The notes: a model not told the origin generated them from the sequence alone. Numbered from the stretch's first letter, positions 10,067 through 24,700 are shown. The stretch is DNA of 64,000 bases from Auanema rhodensis (GCA_964057225.1 OZ059894.1:5518001-5582000); one strand, 5' to 3'. A program made the numbers and translations.

Positions 10067-12543
10067 GTGGACGCGAACAGGTCTATTTTGGGTTCACCCC
10101 ATTTGGAAAATATTGATCTAGTGATCTCCGGATGGAGCGACCAGTCTTCCTTCAAAATTCTGCCGCGGGACAGGCAGTCGGCAGCCGTATTGATTTTTCC
10201 CGCTATATGCGATGCTCTGATTCTGAGCTTACGGGTATCGGCAAATTGCCATAACTCCAGTGCTAATCTAGTGCCCTTCTGGGATTGACTCCCGCCCCTA
10301 CGGTTGATGTAGGCAATGGCAGAAGTATTATCTAAGAGTAAGAGAACGTCGAGATTGCGCCAGGTCTTGCCGAACTCTGTTAGACCCTTCGTTGCTGCAA
10401 TCAGCTCCAGCCAGTTTATATGGTAGTTAATGCGTTCTGCCTCGGACCAAGATCCTGACAAGGTATTACCTTCCCACGAAGCGCCAAAACCCTCCAGGGA
10501 GGCATCTGAGGTAATGGAGTATCGGGGAGAAAAGGGCGTGAGCGAGGATACTTCTGATAGACGGGGAACGTCCTTGGTTCGAAGATCCTCCAGAATCTTT
10601 CTTAACGATCGATCTATTCTTATAATCTGAGGGAAGGCATTGGGATCATTTACGTTCGTAATTCCTTTAAGCCGTAGGTGGAAGTGCAGTTCACGGTTTC
10701 TGAAGGAGAGGTTAGGTGCTACCAGAGACGCAAAGTTCAATTTTCCCATTAGCGAGGCTAATGCTCTTATACTCAGCTCTGATTGAGCTGTTAAACGAGT
10801 GAGAGACTCGAGCAAACCGTTTTTCTTGGCCTTTGGGAGAGACCAGCTCATCGATCTTGAATTCAGCTGAATACCAAGAAATTCTATTTCTTGTGTGGGT
10901 ATCATAATTGATTTATCCCAGTTTATCGTAAAACCCGCGCGATCAAAAGTAATTAGAATCTCTGTTAGTTGGGACCTGAGACAATCAGGATCCTCCGAGA
11001 TGAACAGCCAGTCATCTAAGTAGTTGATGAGATTGATCCCTTTACCCCGAAAATGGGATACCAGAACACGCATTAGCTTATGGAATATGTAGGGGGCTGA
11101 GCTCAGCCCAAAAGGGAGTGCTCTAAATAGGAAAGTGCGCCCCTCTGCTGTGAAAGCTAGGAAGGGTTGATCCTTCGGATCGATACTAATCGCGTGGTAG
11201 GCTGAATGGAAATCGATTTTGATCATGAAATTATCCTGTCGTAGGAGCGACGGGATGTCCCGAAGGGATTCTAGCTTGAACTTGGGTACTCGGAGAAAAG
11301 TGTTCAGGCGCTTTAAATTGAGGATGAAACGGGCCGTGCCGTCCGCCTTGGGAACGTGGAAGGTCGGGGATATGAAAACCTTCTCCCTCGGGGCGGCCTC
11401 TCGAATGGCGCCAGTGTACAGCAGTTCCTGGATATCCGACCTGGGTTGCTCCGGCAAGGTAGAGCAGATGGGTGGCAGCGATAAAGGTGGAGGTGTGCGG
11501 GCAAAGGGGAGACTATAGCCCTGAACCGCGTTAAGGATCTCCTTGTCCCTGGAGATGGACGCCCAAAAGGTTGTGGTGGAGGATACCCGGCATGCGAAAG
11601 GAAAAGTGACTAACCTCTTTCTCTGGTTAGTAGCGAACGTTGAGAAGGTAGCTTGTCTCTTGGGGGCTGAGCGTGGCCGTTGGGCATCATTCCTGCGAGG
11701 AGTTGTTCTGGAGCTTCTGGACAGTTCGGAGTACGACGATAGTTCTGCTCTGAGCTTCTTGCCAAACAGTTCGGGTGCCGAATCCTCTGGAGCGTTGTCT
11801 ACCGGGATCACGGTTCCATAGATGGGGGACTTCTTGAAGCTAGGCATGGCTCGGTAGGGTTGAGAGATCTTCATCTTGGTTAGAGCACACTCTCGCAAGT
11901 TGGTGCAGTGGGTCTTGATGTTAGCGCTGAGGAAGCGCTCCACTATGGCAAAGTATGCCTCCTGTTTTGTTGACAGACGAGAGTCCCTATCTATCCTGCC
12001 CAGCTTGCGAATTATCTTGATGTTAGAAAGAACGATTAGATCATTCTCGTATGCCGTGCGTATCTCAGCTTCGGACAGACGGATAGTGGGCTTGATGTTA
12101 TTGTCCACGTGAGTAGTGTAGCGGTCGTCCAAGACCGGTAGTCGAGCGAACGGTGAGTCGATATTTGGGAGTTCCGAGATGAGCTCAGCTCTCTCGGTCG
12201 AGGACATGAGCAGTCCCGAGGCGAGTCTCTCGAAATCAGCAGTCTCGGAGGAAGATAGGCGAACGAGTGGCCTAGATCTGGGTCCGTGTGCCTCCGGTGG
12301 CATGGGGACCGTTTCGTCTTCGTCGTCCTCTGAATAGAGGTCCTCTTTCTCGGGCTGGTCCGAGTTCGGAGGTGGTGGGGAAGGAGCTTCTACCCTTCTC
12401 CTCTCGACGTGTTGACGGTCGGTGGAGATAGACGTTGGAGATGTTGAGCGTGACGATCTCGAAGAAGAAGAGCTGAAGGCTCGTACTCTTCTCGGAGAAG
12501 TTTCAGTCGGGGCTTGTCCCTGACGAGTGTGGCTTGGAGCCAT
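9721..12543 (-). CDS. Gag-like/reverse transcriptase/RNase H polyprotein, DIRS copy 2
   Basis: A 940-residue protein identical in translation to the one at 1456-4278: a basic Ser/Arg-rich N-terminus (about 1-330), RT with Asp444 and the YLDD box at 508-511, RNase H with Asp680, Glu713, Asp738 and Asp789, and the DIRS-type C-terminal block. The frame is intact. Having two undamaged identical copies means either recent duplication or strong homogenisation in the array. Confidence 0.93.
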   Translation of the reverse strand: MAPSHTRQGQAPTETSPRRVRAFSSSSSRSSRSTSPTSISTDRQHVERRRVEAPSPPPPNSDQPEKEDLYSEDDEDETVPMPPEAHGPRSRPLVRLSSSETADFERLASGLLMSSTERAELISELPNIDSPFARLPVLDDRYTTHVDNNIKPTIRLSEAEIRTAYENDLIVLSNIKIIRKLGRIDRDSRLSTKQEAYFAIVERFLSANIKTHCTNLRECALTKMKISQPYRAMPSFKKSPIYGTVIPVDNAPEDSAPELFGKKLRAELSSYSELSRSSRTTPRRNDAQRPRSAPKRQATFSTFATNQRKRLVTFPFACRVSSTTTFWASISRDKEILNAVQGYSLPFARTPPPLSLPPICSTLPEQPRSDIQELLYTGAIREAAPREKVFISPTFHVPKADGTARFILNLKRLNTFLRVPKFKLESLRDIPSLLRQDNFMIKIDFHSAYHAISIDPKDQPFLAFTAEGRTFLFRALPFGLSSAPYIFHKLMRVLVSHFRGKGINLINYLDDWLFISEDPDCLRSQLTEILITFDRAGFTINWDKSIMIPTQEIEFLGIQLNSRSMSWSLPKAKKNGLLESLTRLTAQSELSIRALASLMGKLNFASLVAPNLSFRNRELHFHLRLKGITNVNDPNAFPQIIRIDRSLRKILEDLRTKDVPRLSEVSSLTPFSPRYSITSDASLEGFGASWEGNTLSGSWSEAERINYHINWLELIAATKGLTEFGKTWRNLDVLLLLDNTSAIAYINRRGGSQSQKGTRLALELWQFADTRKLRIRASHIAGKINTAADCLSRGRILKEDWSLHPEITRSIFSKWGEPKIDLFASTWNAKCALFYSFFPDCAALGVNALLFNWQQLPDGLLYVFPPFHLLHKTLGKLASSQRSAIVIAPFWKSQMWFPLLQERSKEPPLLLQHPNLLSDREGNPHPLLQSPNFQLAAWKI

Positions 12544-12574
12544 GGACGATCGTATGTGAGGCTCAACGAAAAAA

Positions 12575-12721
12575 CTGAAATGAATAAGGACGATCGCTTA
12601 CTCTCACTGTTTCCCGCCCAAAGAAACGTGGGAAAGGGAACCTGAGAGATAATTTGAATTTTTTTTGTTTGTTTTATGTGAGGACCTATTACGAAATAAA
12701 GCATTTCGAATAAATATAATT
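12575..12721 (-). repeat. Right inverted terminal repeat, DIRS copy 2
   Basis: The same 147 bp as 4310-4456 and the reverse complement of 8330-8476. Satellite resumes directly after it. Confidence 0.92.
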
Positions 12722-15700
12722 TTTGTCAAAATGTTTTTGGAAGCAATGTTGAGTGTAATGGAAACTCAACATACACTAATGCATCATTTTTCAAACGATC
12801 ATAACTAATTTTTGTATTGGACGTTTCCCAATGTATTATAGTGTATTCGATGCGGATTTTTAAGCTGCGTCGATCTGTGTTATCAGATTTGCGCTAACTT
12901 AAAAATGCACCGAGATATCAACTGATATAGGTTCACACTTATATCTTCGATTTTCACCCTGAAGAATTAATTTTTTCGTTGAATAACATTGTCCATCGTC
13001 TTCGCCTCGAAAAAAAAATCTAAAAACATCTACTTTTTGTGAAATTATTCTGAAATTTTTCGTTAAAATTTTTGTCAAAATGTTTTTGGAAGCAATTTTG
13101 AGTGTAATGGAAACTCAACATACACTAATGCATCATTTTTCAAACAATCATAACTAATTTTTGTATTCAGCGTTTCTCAATAGAGTATAGTGCATTCGAT
13201 GCGGATTTTTAAGCTGCGTCGATCTGTGTTATCAGATTCGCGCTAGCTTAAAAATGCACCGAGATATCAACTGATATAGGTTCACACTTATATCTTCGAT
13301 TTTCACCCTGAAGAATTAATTTTTTCGTTGAATAACATTGTCCATCGTCTTCGCCTCGAAAAAAAAATCTAAAAACATCTACTTTTTGTGAAATTATTTT
13401 GAAATTTTTCGGGAAAATTTTTGTCAAAATGTTTTTGGAAGCAATGTTGAGTGTAATGGAAACTCAACATACACTAATGCATTATTTTTCAAACGATCAT
13501 AACTAATTTTTGTATTCAGCGTTTCTCAATGTCACATAGTGTATTCGATGCGGATTTTTAAGCTGCGTCGATCTGTGTTATCAGATTTGCGCTAACTTAA
13601 AAATGCACCGAGATATCAACTGATATAGGTTCACACTTATATCTTCGATTTTCACCCTGAAGAATTAATTTTTTCGTTGAATAACATTGTCCATCGTCTT
13701 CGCCTCGAAAAAAAAATCTAAAAACATCTACTTTTTGTGAAATTATTTTGAAATTTTTCGGGAAAATTTTTGTCAAAATGTTTTTGGAAGCAATGTTGAG
13801 TGTAATGGAAACTCAACATACACTAATGCATTATTTTTCAAACGATCATAACTAATTTTTGTATTCAGCGTTTCTCAATGTCACATAGTGTATTCGATGC
13901 GGATTTTTAAGCTGCGTCGATCTGTGTTATCAGATTTGCGCTAACTTAAAAATGCACCGAGATATCAACTGATATAGGTTCACACTTATATCTTCGATTT
14001 TCACCCTGAAGAATTAATTTTTTCGTTGAATAACATTGTCCATCGTCTTCGCTTTGAAAAAAAAATCTAAAAACATCTCCTTTTTGTGAAATTATCTGGA
14101 AATTTTTCGGGAAAATTTTTGTCAAAAAGTTTTTGGAAGCAATTTTGAGTGTACATGGAAACTCAACATTCACTTATGCATCATTTTTCAAACGATCATA
14201 ACTAATTTTTGTATTCAGCGTTTCTCAATGTCACATAGTGTATTCGATGCGGATTTTTAAGCTGCGTCGATCTGTGTTATCAGATTTGCGCTAACTTAAA
14301 AATGCACCGAGATATCAACTGATATAGGTTCACACTTATATCTTCGATTTTCACCCTGAAGAATTAATTTTTTCGTTGAATAACATTGTCCATCGTCTTC
14401 GCTTTGAAAAAAAAATCTAAAAACATCTCCTTTTTGTGAAATTATCTGGAAATTTTTCGGGAAAATTTTTGTCAAAAAGTTTTTGGAAGCAATTTTGAGT
14501 GTACATGGAAACTCAACATACACTTATGCATCATTTTTCAAACGATCATAACTAATTTTTGTATTCAGCGTTTCTCAATGTCACATAGTGTATTCGATGC
14601 GGATTTTTAAGCTGCGTCGATCTGTGTTATCAGATTTGCGCTAGCTTAAAAATGCACCGAGATATCAACTGATATAGGTTCACACTTATATCTTCGATTT
14701 TCACCCTGAAGAATTAATTTTTTCGTTGAATAACATTGTCCATCGTCTTCGCCTCGAAAAAAAAATCTAAAAACATCTACTTTTTGTGAAATTATCTGGA
14801 AATTTTTCGGGAAAATTTTTGTCAAAAAGTTTTTGGAAGCAATTTTGAGTGTACATGGAAACTCAACATTCACTTATGCATCATTTTTCAAACGATCATA
14901 ACTAATTTTTGTATTCAGCGTTTCTCAATGTCACATAGTGTATTCGATGCGGATTTTTAAGCTGCGTCGATCTGTGTTATCAGATTTGCGCTAGCTTAAA
15001 AATGCACCGAGATATCAACTGATATAGGTTCACACTTATATCTTCGATTTTCACCCTGAAGAATTAATTTTTTCGTTGAATAACATTGTCCATCGTCTTC
15101 GCCTCGAAAAAAAAATCTAAAAACATCTACTTTTTGTGAAATTATTCTGAAATTTTTCGTTAAAATTTTTGTCAAAATGTTTTTGGAAGCAATTTTGAGT
15201 GTAATGGAAACTCAACATACACTAATGCATCATTTTTCAAACAATCATAACTAATTTTTGTATTCAGCGTTTCTCAATAGAGTATAGTGCATTCGATGCG
15301 GATTTTTAAGCTGCGTCGATCTGTGTTATCAGATTCGCGCTAGCTTAAAAATGCACCGAGATATCAACTGATATAGGTTCACACTTATATCTTCGATTTT
15401 CACCCTGAAGAATTAATTTTTTCGTTGAATAACATTGTCCATCGTCTTCGCCTCGAAAAAAAAATCTAAAAACATCTACTTTTTGTGAAATTATTCTGAA
15501 ATTTTTCGTTAAAATTTTTGTCAAAATGTTTTTGGAAGCAATTTTGAGTGTAATGGAAACTCAACATACACTAATGCATCATTTTTCAAACGATCATAAC
15601 TGATTTTTGTATTGGACGTTTCCCAATGTATTATAGTGTATTCGATGCGGATTTTTAAGCTGCGTCGATCTGTGTTATCAGATTTGCGCTAACTTAAAAA

Positions 15701-18700
15701 TGCACCGAGATATCAACTGATATAGGTTCACACTTATATCTTCGATTTTCACCCTGCAAAATTAATTTTTTCGTTGAATAACATTGTCCATCGTCTTTGC
15801 CTTGAAAAAAGGAATCTAAAAACATCTACTTTTTGTAAAATTATCTGGAAATTTTTCGGGAAAATTTTTGTCAAAATGTTTTTGGAAGCAATGTTGAGTG
15901 TAATGGAAACTCAACATACACTAATGCATCATTTTTCAAACAATCATAACTAATTTTTATATTCAGCGTTTCTCAATGTCACATAGTGTATTCGATGCGG
16001 ATTTTTAAGCTGCGTCGATCTGTGTTATCAGATTTGCGCTAGCTTAAAAATGCACCGAGATATCAACTGATATAGGTTCACACTTATATCTTCGATTTTC
16101 ACCCTGAAGAATTAATTTTTTCGTTGAATAACATTGTCCATCGTCTTCACCTCGAAAAAAAAATCTAAAAACATCTACTTTTTGTGAAATTATTCTGAAA
16201 TTTTTCGTTAAAATTTTTGTCAAAATGTTTTTGGAAGCAATGTTGAGTGTAATGGAAACTCAACATACACTAATGCATCATTTTTCAAACAATCATAACT
16301 AATTTTTATATTCAGCGTTTCTCAATGTCACATAGTGTATTCGATGCGGATTTTTAAGCTGCGTCGATCTGTGTTATCAGATTTGCGCTAGCTTAAAAAT
16401 GCACCGAGATATCAACTGATATAGGTTCACACTTATATCTTCGATTTTCACCCTGAAGAATTAATTTTTTCGTTGAATAACATTGTCCATCGTCTTCGCC
16501 TCGAAAAAAAAATCTAAAAACATCTACTTTTTGTGAAATTATTCTGAAATTTTTCGGGAAAATTTTTGTCAAAAAGTTTTTGGAAGCAATTTTGAGTGTA
16601 CATGGAAACTCAACATTCACTTATGCATCATTTTTCAAACGATCATAACTAATTTTTGTATTCAGCGTTTCTCAATGTCACATAGTGTATTCGATGCGGA
16701 TTTTTAAGCTGCGTCGATCTGTGTTATCAGATTTGCGCTAACTTAAAAATGCACCGAGATATCAACTGATATAGGTTCACACTTATATCTTCGATTTTCA
16801 CCCTGAAGAATTAATTTTTTCGTTGAATAACATTGTCCATCGTCTTCGCTTTGAAAAAAAAATCTAAAAACATCTCCTTTTTGTGAAATTATCTGGAAAT
16901 TTTTCGGGAAAATTTTTGTCAAAAAGTTTTTGGAAGCAATTTTGAGTGTACATGGAAACTCAACATACACTTATGCATCATTTTTCAAACGATCATAACT
17001 AATTTTTGTATTCAGCGTTTCTCAATGTCACATAGTGTATTCGATGCGGATTTTTAAGCTGCGTCGATCTGTGTTATCAGATTTGCGCTAGCTTAAAAAT
17101 GCACCGAGATATCAACTGATATAGGTTCACACTTATATCTTCGATTTTCACCCTGAAGAATTAATTTTTTCGTTGAATAACATTGTCCATCGTCTTTGCC
17201 TTGAAAAAAGGAATCTAAAAACATCTACTTTTTGTAAAATTATCTGGAAATTTTTCGGGAAAATTTTTGTCAAAAAGTTTTTGGAAGCAATTTTGAGTGT
17301 ACATGGAAACTCAACATTCACTTATGCATCATTTTTCAAACGATCATAACTAATTTTTGTATTCAGCGTTTCTCAATGTCACATAGTGTATTCGATGCGG
17401 ATTTTTAAGCTGCGTCGATCTGTGTTATCAGATTTGCGCTAGCTTACAAATGCACCGAGATATCAACTGATATAGGTTCACACTTATATCTTCGATTTTC
17501 ACCCTGAAGAATTAATTTTTTCGTTGAATAACATTGTCCATCGTCTTCGCTTTGAAAAAAAAATCTAAAAACATCTCCTTTTTGTGAAATTATCTGGAAA
17601 TTTTTCGGGAAAATTTTTGTCAAAAAGTTTTTGGAAGCAATTTTGAGTGTACATGGAAACTCAACATACACTTATGCATCATTTTTCAAACGATCATAAC
17701 TAATTTTTGTATTCAGCGTTTCTCAATGTCACATAGTGTATTCGATGCGGATTTTTAAGCTGCGTCGATCTGTGTTATCAGATTTGCGCTAGCTTAAAAA
17801 TGCACCGAGATATCAACTGATATAGGTTCACACTTATATCTTCGATTTTCACCCTGAAGAATTAATTTTTTCGTTGAATAACATTGTCCATCGTCTTCGC
17901 CTCGAAAAAAAAATCTAAAAACATCTACTTTTTGTGAAATTATTCTGAAATTTTTCGTTAAAATTTTTGTCAAAATGTTTTTGGAAGCAATTTTGAGTGT
18001 AATGGAAACTCAACATACACTAATGCATCATTTTTCAAACGATCATAACTGATTTTTGTATTGGACGTTTCCCAATGTATTATAGTGTATTCGATGCGGA
18101 TTTTTAAGCTGCGTCGATCTGTGTTATCAGATTTGCGCTAACTTAAAAATGCACCGAGATATCAACTGATATAGGTTCACACTTATATCTTCGATTTTCA
18201 CCCTGCAAAATTAATTTTTTCGTTGAATAACATTGTCCATCGTCTTTGCCTTGAAAAAAGGAATCTAAAAACATCTACTTTTTGTAAAATTATCTGGAAA
18301 TTTTTCGGGAAAATTTTTGTCAAAATGTTTTTGGAAGCAATGTTGAGTGTAATGGAAACTCAACATACACTAATGCATCATTTTTCAAACAATCATAACT
18401 AATTTTTATATTCAGCGTTTCTCAATGTCACATAGTGTATTCGATGCGGATTTTTAAGCTGCGTCGATCTGTGTTATCAGATTTGCGCTAGCTTAAAAAT
18501 GCACCGAGATATCAACTGATATAGGTTCACACTTATATCTTCGATTTTCACCCTGAAGAATTAATTTTTTCGTTGAATAACATTGTCCATCGTCTTCGCC
18601 TCGAAAAAAAAATCTAAAAACATCTACTTTTTGTGAAATTATTTTGAAATTTTTCGTGAAAATTTTTGTCAAAATGTTTTTGGAAGCAATGTTGAGTGTA

Positions 18701-21700
18701 ATGGAAACTCAACATACACTAATGCATCATTTTTCAAACAATCATAACTAATTTTTATATTCAGCGTTTCTCAATGTCACATAGTGTATTCGATGCGGAT
18801 TTTTAAGCTGCGTCGATCTGTGTTATCAGATTTGCGCTAGCTTAAAAATGCACCGAGATATCAACTGATATAGGTTCACACTTATATCTTCGATTTTCAC
18901 CCTGAAGAATTAATTTTTTCGTTGAATAACATTGTCCATCGTCTTCACCTCGAAAAAAAAATCTAAAAACATCTACTTTTTGTGAAATTATTCTGAAATT
19001 TTTCGTTAAAATTTTTGTCAAAATGTTTTTGGAAGCAATTTTGAGTGTAATGGAAACTCAACATACACTAATGCATTATTTTTCAAACGATCATAACTAA
19101 TTTTTGTATTCAGCGTTTCTCAATGTCACATAGTGTATTCGATGCGGATTTTTAAGCTGCGTCGATCTGTGTTATCAGATTTGCGCTAACTTAAAAATGC
19201 ACCGAGATATCAACTGATATAGGTTCACACTTATATCTTCGATTTTCACCCTGCAAAATTAATTTTTTCGTTGAATAACATTGTCCATCGTCTTTGCCTT
19301 GAAAAAAGGAATCTAAAAACATCTACTTTTTGTAAAATTATCTGGAAATTTTTCGGGAAAATTTTTGTCAAAAAGTTTTTGGAAGCAATTTCGAGTGTAC
19401 ATGGAAACTCAACATACACTTATGCATCATTTTTCAAACAATCATAACTAATTTTTGTATTCAGCGTTTCTCAATGTCACATAGTGTATTCGATGCGGAT
19501 TTTTAAGCTGCGTCGATCTGTGTTATCAGATTTGCGCTAGCTTACAAATGCACCGAGATATCAACTGATATAGGTTCACACTTATATCTTCGATTTTCAC
19601 CCTGAAGAATTAATTTTTTCGTTGAATAACATTGTCCATCGTCTTCGCCTCGAAAAAAATATCTAAAAACATCTACTTTTTGTGAAATTATTTTGAAATT
19701 TTTCGGGAAAATTTTTGTCAAAATGTTTTTGGAAGCAATGTTGAGTGTAATGGAAACTCAACATACACTAATGCATCATTTTTCAAACGATCATAACTAA
19801 TTTTTGTATTCAGCGTTTCTCAATGTCACATAGTGTATTCGATGCGGATTTTTAAGCTGCGTCGATCTGTGTTATCAGATTTGCGCTAGCTTACAAATGC
19901 ACCGAGATATCAACTGATATAAGTTCACACTTATATCTTCGATTTTCACCCTGAAGAATTAATTTTTTCGTTGAATAACATTGTCCATCGTCTTCGCCTC
20001 GAAAAAAAAATCTAAAAACATCTACTTTTTGTGAAATTATTTTGAAATTTTTCGGGAAAATTTTTGTCAAAATGTTTTTGGAAGCAATGTTGAGTGTAAT
20101 GGAAACTCAACATACACTAATGCATCATTTTTCAAACAATCATAACTAATTTTTGTATTCAGCGTTTCTCAATAGAGTATAGTGCATTCGATGCGGATTT
20201 TTAAGCTGCGTCGATCTGTGTTATCAGATTTGCGCTAGCTTAAAAATGCACCGAGATATCAACTGATATAGGTTCACACTTATATCTTCGATTTTCACCC
20301 TGAAGAATTAATTTTTTCGTTGAATAACATTGTCCATCGTCTTCGCCTCGAAAAAAAAATCTAAAAACATCTACTTTTTGTGAAATTATTTTGAAATTTT
20401 TCGGGAAAATTTTTGTCAAAATGTTTTTGGAAGCAATGTTGAGTGTAATGGAAACTCAACATACACTAATGCATCATTTTTCAAACAATCATAACTAATT
20501 TTTGTATTCAGCGTTTCTCAATGTCACAGAGTGTATTCGATGCGGATTTTTAAGCTGCGTCGATCTGTGTTATCAGATTTGCGCTAACTTAAAAATGCAC
20601 CGAGATATCAACTGATATAGGTTCACACTTATATCTTCGATTTTCACCCTGAAGAATTAATTTTTTCGTTGAATAACATTGTCCATCGTCTTCGCCTCGA
20701 AAAAAAAATCTAAAAACATCTACTTTTTGTGAAATTATTTTGAAATTTTTCGGGAAAATTTTTGTCAAAATGTTTTTGGAAGCAATGTTGAGTGTAATGG
20801 AAACTCAACATACACTAATGCATCATTTTTCAAACAATCATAACTAATTTTTGTATTCAGCGTTTCTCAATGTCACAGAGTGTATTCGATGCGGATTTTT
20901 AAGCTGCGTCGATCTGTGTTATCAGATTTGCGCTAGCTTACAAATGCACCGAGATATCAACTGATATAGGTTCACACTTATATCTTCGATTTTCACCCTG
21001 AAGAATTAATTTTTTCGTTGAATAACATTGTCCATCGTCTTCGCCTCGAAAAAAAAATCTAAAAACATCTACTTTTTGTAAAATTATCTGGAAATTTTTC
21101 GGGAAAATTTTTGTCAAAAAGTTTTTGGAAGCAATTTCGAGTGTACTTGGAAACTCAACATACACTTATGCATCATTTTTCAAACAATCATAACTAATTT
21201 TTGTATTCAGCGTTTCTCAATGTCACATAGTGTATTCGATGCGGATTTTTAAGCTGCGTCGATCTGTGTTATCAGATTTGCGCTAGCTTACAAATGCACC
21301 GAGATATCAACTGATATAAGTTCACACTTATATCTTCGATTTTCACCCTGAAGAATTAATTTTTTCGTTGAATAACATTGTCCATCGTCTTCGCCTCGAA
21401 AAAAAAATCTAAAAACATCTACTTTTTGTGAAATTATTTTGAAATTTTTCGGGAAAATTTTTGTCAAAATGTTTTTGGAAGCAATGTTGAGTGTAATGGA
21501 AACTCAACATACACTAATGCATCATTTTTCAAACAATCATAACTAATTTTTGTATTCAGCGTTTCTCAATGTCACATAGTGTATTCGATGCGGATTTTTA
21601 AGCTGCGTCGATCTGTGTTATCAGATTTGCGCTAACTTAAAAATGCACCGAGATATCAACTGATATAGGTTCACACTTATATCTTCGATTTTCACCCTGA

Positions 21701-24700
21701 AGAATTAATTTTTTCGTTGAATAACATTGTCCATCGTCTTCGCCTCGAAAAAAAAATCTAAAAACATCTACTTTTTGTGAAATTATTCTGAAATTTTTCG
21801 GGAAAATTTTTGTCAAAAAGTTTTTGGAAGCAATTTTGAGTGTACATGGAAACTCAACATTCACTTATGCATCATTTTTCAAACGATCATAACTAATTTT
21901 TGTATTCAGCGTTTCTCAATGTCACATAGTGTATTCGATGCGGATTTTTAAGCTGCGTCGATCTGTGTTATCAGATTTGCGCTAACTTAAAAATGCACCG
22001 AGATATCAACTGATATAGGTTCACACTTATATCTTCGATTTTCACCCTGAAGAATTAATTTTTTCGTTGAATAACATTGTCCATCGTCTTCGCTTTGAAA
22101 AAAAAATCTAAAAACATCTCCTTTTTGTGAAATTATTTTGAAATTTTTCGTTAAAATTTTTGTCAAAATGTTTTTGGAAGCAATTTTGAGTGTAATGGAA
22201 ACTCAACATACACTAATGCATCATTTTTCAAACAATCATAACTAATTTTTGTATTCAGCGTTTCTCAATAGAGTATAGTGCATTCGATGCGGATTTTTAA
22301 GCTGCGTCGATCTGTGTTATCAGATTTGCGCTAGCTTAAAAATGCACCGAGATATCAACTGATATAGGTTCACACTTATATCTTCGATTTTCACCCTGAA
22401 GAATTAATTTTTTCGTTGAATAACATTGTCCATCGTCTTCGCCTCGAAAAAAAAATCTAAAAACATCTACTTTTTGTGAAATTATTTTGAAATTTTTCGG
22501 GAAAATTTTTGTCAAAATGTTTTTGGAAGCAATTTCGAGTGTACATGGAAACTCAACATACACTTATGCATCATTTTTCAAACAATCATAACTAATTTTT
22601 GTATTAGACGTTTCCCAATGTATTATAGTGTATTCGATGCGGATTTTTAAGCTGCGTCGATCTGTGTTATCAGATTTGCGCTAGCTTAAAAATGCACCGA
22701 GATATCAACTGATATAGGTTCACACTTATATCTTCGATTTTCACCCTGAAGAATTAATTTTTTCGTTGAATAACATTGTCCATCGTCTTCGCCTCGAAAA
22801 AAAAATCTAAAAACATCTACTTTTTGTGAAATTATTTTGAAATTTTTCGGGAAAATTTTTGTCAAAATGTTTTTGGAAGCAATGTTGAGTGTAATGGAAA
22901 CTCAACATACACTAATGCATCATTTTTCAAACAATCATAACTAATTTTTGTATTCAGCGTTTCTCAATAGAGTATAGTGCATTCGATGCGGATTTTTAAG
23001 CTGCGTCGATCTGTGTTATCAGATTTGCGCTAGCTTAAAAATGCACCGAGATATCAACTGATATAGGTTCACACTTATATCTTCGATTTTCACCCTGAAG
23101 AATTAATTTTTTCGTTGAATAACATTGTCCATCGTCTTCGCCTCGAAAAAAAAATCTAAAAACATCTACTTTTTGTGAAATTATTTTGAAATTTTTCGGG
23201 AAAATTTTTGTCAAAATGTTTTTGGAAGCAATGTTGAGTGTAATGGAAACTCAACATACACTAATGCATCATTTTTCAAACAATCATAACTAATTTTTGT
23301 ATTCAGCGTTTCTCAATGTCACAGAGTGTATTCGATGCGGATTTTTAAGCTGCGTCGATCTGTGTTATCAGATTTGCGCTAGCTTACAAATGCACCGAGA
23401 TATCAACTGATATAGGTTCACACTTATATCTTCGATTTTCACCCTGAAGAATTAATTTTTTCGTTGAATAACATTGTCCATCGTCTTCGCCTCGAAAAAA
23501 AAATCTAAAAACATCTACTTTTTGTAAAATTATCTGGAAATTTTTCGGGAAAATTTTTGTCAAAAAGTTTTTGGAAGCAATTTCGAGTGTACATGGAAAC
23601 TCAACATACACTTATGCATCATTTTTCAAACAATCATAACTAATTTTTGTATTCAGCGTTTCTCAATGTCACATAGTGTATTCGATGCGGATTTTTAAGC
23701 TGCGTCGATCTGTGTTATCAGATTTGCGCTAGCTTACAAATGCACCGAGATATCAACTGATATAAGTTCACACTTATATCTTCGATTTTCACCCTGAAGA
23801 ATTAATTTTTTCGTTGAATAACATTGTCCATCGTCTTCGCCTCGAAAAAAAAATCTAAAAACATCTACTTTTTGTGAAATTATTTTGAAATTTTTCGGGA
23901 AAATTTTTGTCAAAATGTTTTTGGAAGCAATGTTGAGTGTAATGGAAACTCAACATACACTAATGCATCATTTTTCAAACAATCATAACTAATTTTTGTA
24001 TTCAGCGTTTCTCAATAGAGTATAGTGCATTCGATGCGGATTTTTAAGCTGCGTCGATCTGTGTTATCAGATTTGCGCTAGCTTAAAAATGCACCGAGAT
24101 ATCAACTGATATAGGTTCACACTTATATCTTCGATTTTCACCCTGAAGAATTAATTTTTTCGTTGAATAACATTGTCCATCGTCTTCGCCTCGAAAAAAA
24201 AATCTAAAAACATCTACTTTTTGTGAAATTATTTTGAAATTTTTCGGGAAAATTTTTGTCAAAATGTTTTTGGAAGCAATGTTGAGTGTAATGGAAACTC
24301 AACATACACTAATGCATCATTTTTCAAACAATCATAACTAATTTTTGTATTCAGCGTTTCTCAATAGAGTATAGTGCATTCGATGCGGATTTTTAAGCTG
24401 CGTCGATCTGTGTTATCAGATTTGCGCTAGCTTAAAAATGCACCGAGATATCAACTGATATAGGTTCACACTTATATCTTCGATTTTCACCCTGAAGAAT
24501 TAATTTTTTCGTTGAATAACATTGTCCATCGTCTTCGCCTCGAAAAAAAAATCTAAAAACATCTACTTTTTGTGAAATTATTTTGAAATTTTTCGGGAAA
24601 ATTTTTGTCAAAATGTTTTTGGAAGCAATGTTGAGTGTAATGGAAACTCAACATACACTAATGCATCATTTTTCAAACAATCATAACTAATTTTTGTATT

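Larger units (their letters stand above)
8297..12721 (-). mobile_element. DIRS-type tyrosine-recombinase retrotransposon, copy 2
   Basis: A second full-length copy, displaced from copy 1 by exactly 8,265 bp at every landmark compared (ITRs, internal complementary region, all ORF ends). Both long ORFs translate identically to those of copy 1. The flanking satellite bases are also identical on the left (8266-8296) and for almost two monomers on the right. This fits a segmental duplication of element plus satellite better than two separate insertions; an assembly repeat is also possible. Structure: ITRs 8330-8476 and 12575-12721, internal complementary region 8723-8795, no-ORF spacer 8477-8722. 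Confidence 0.93.
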
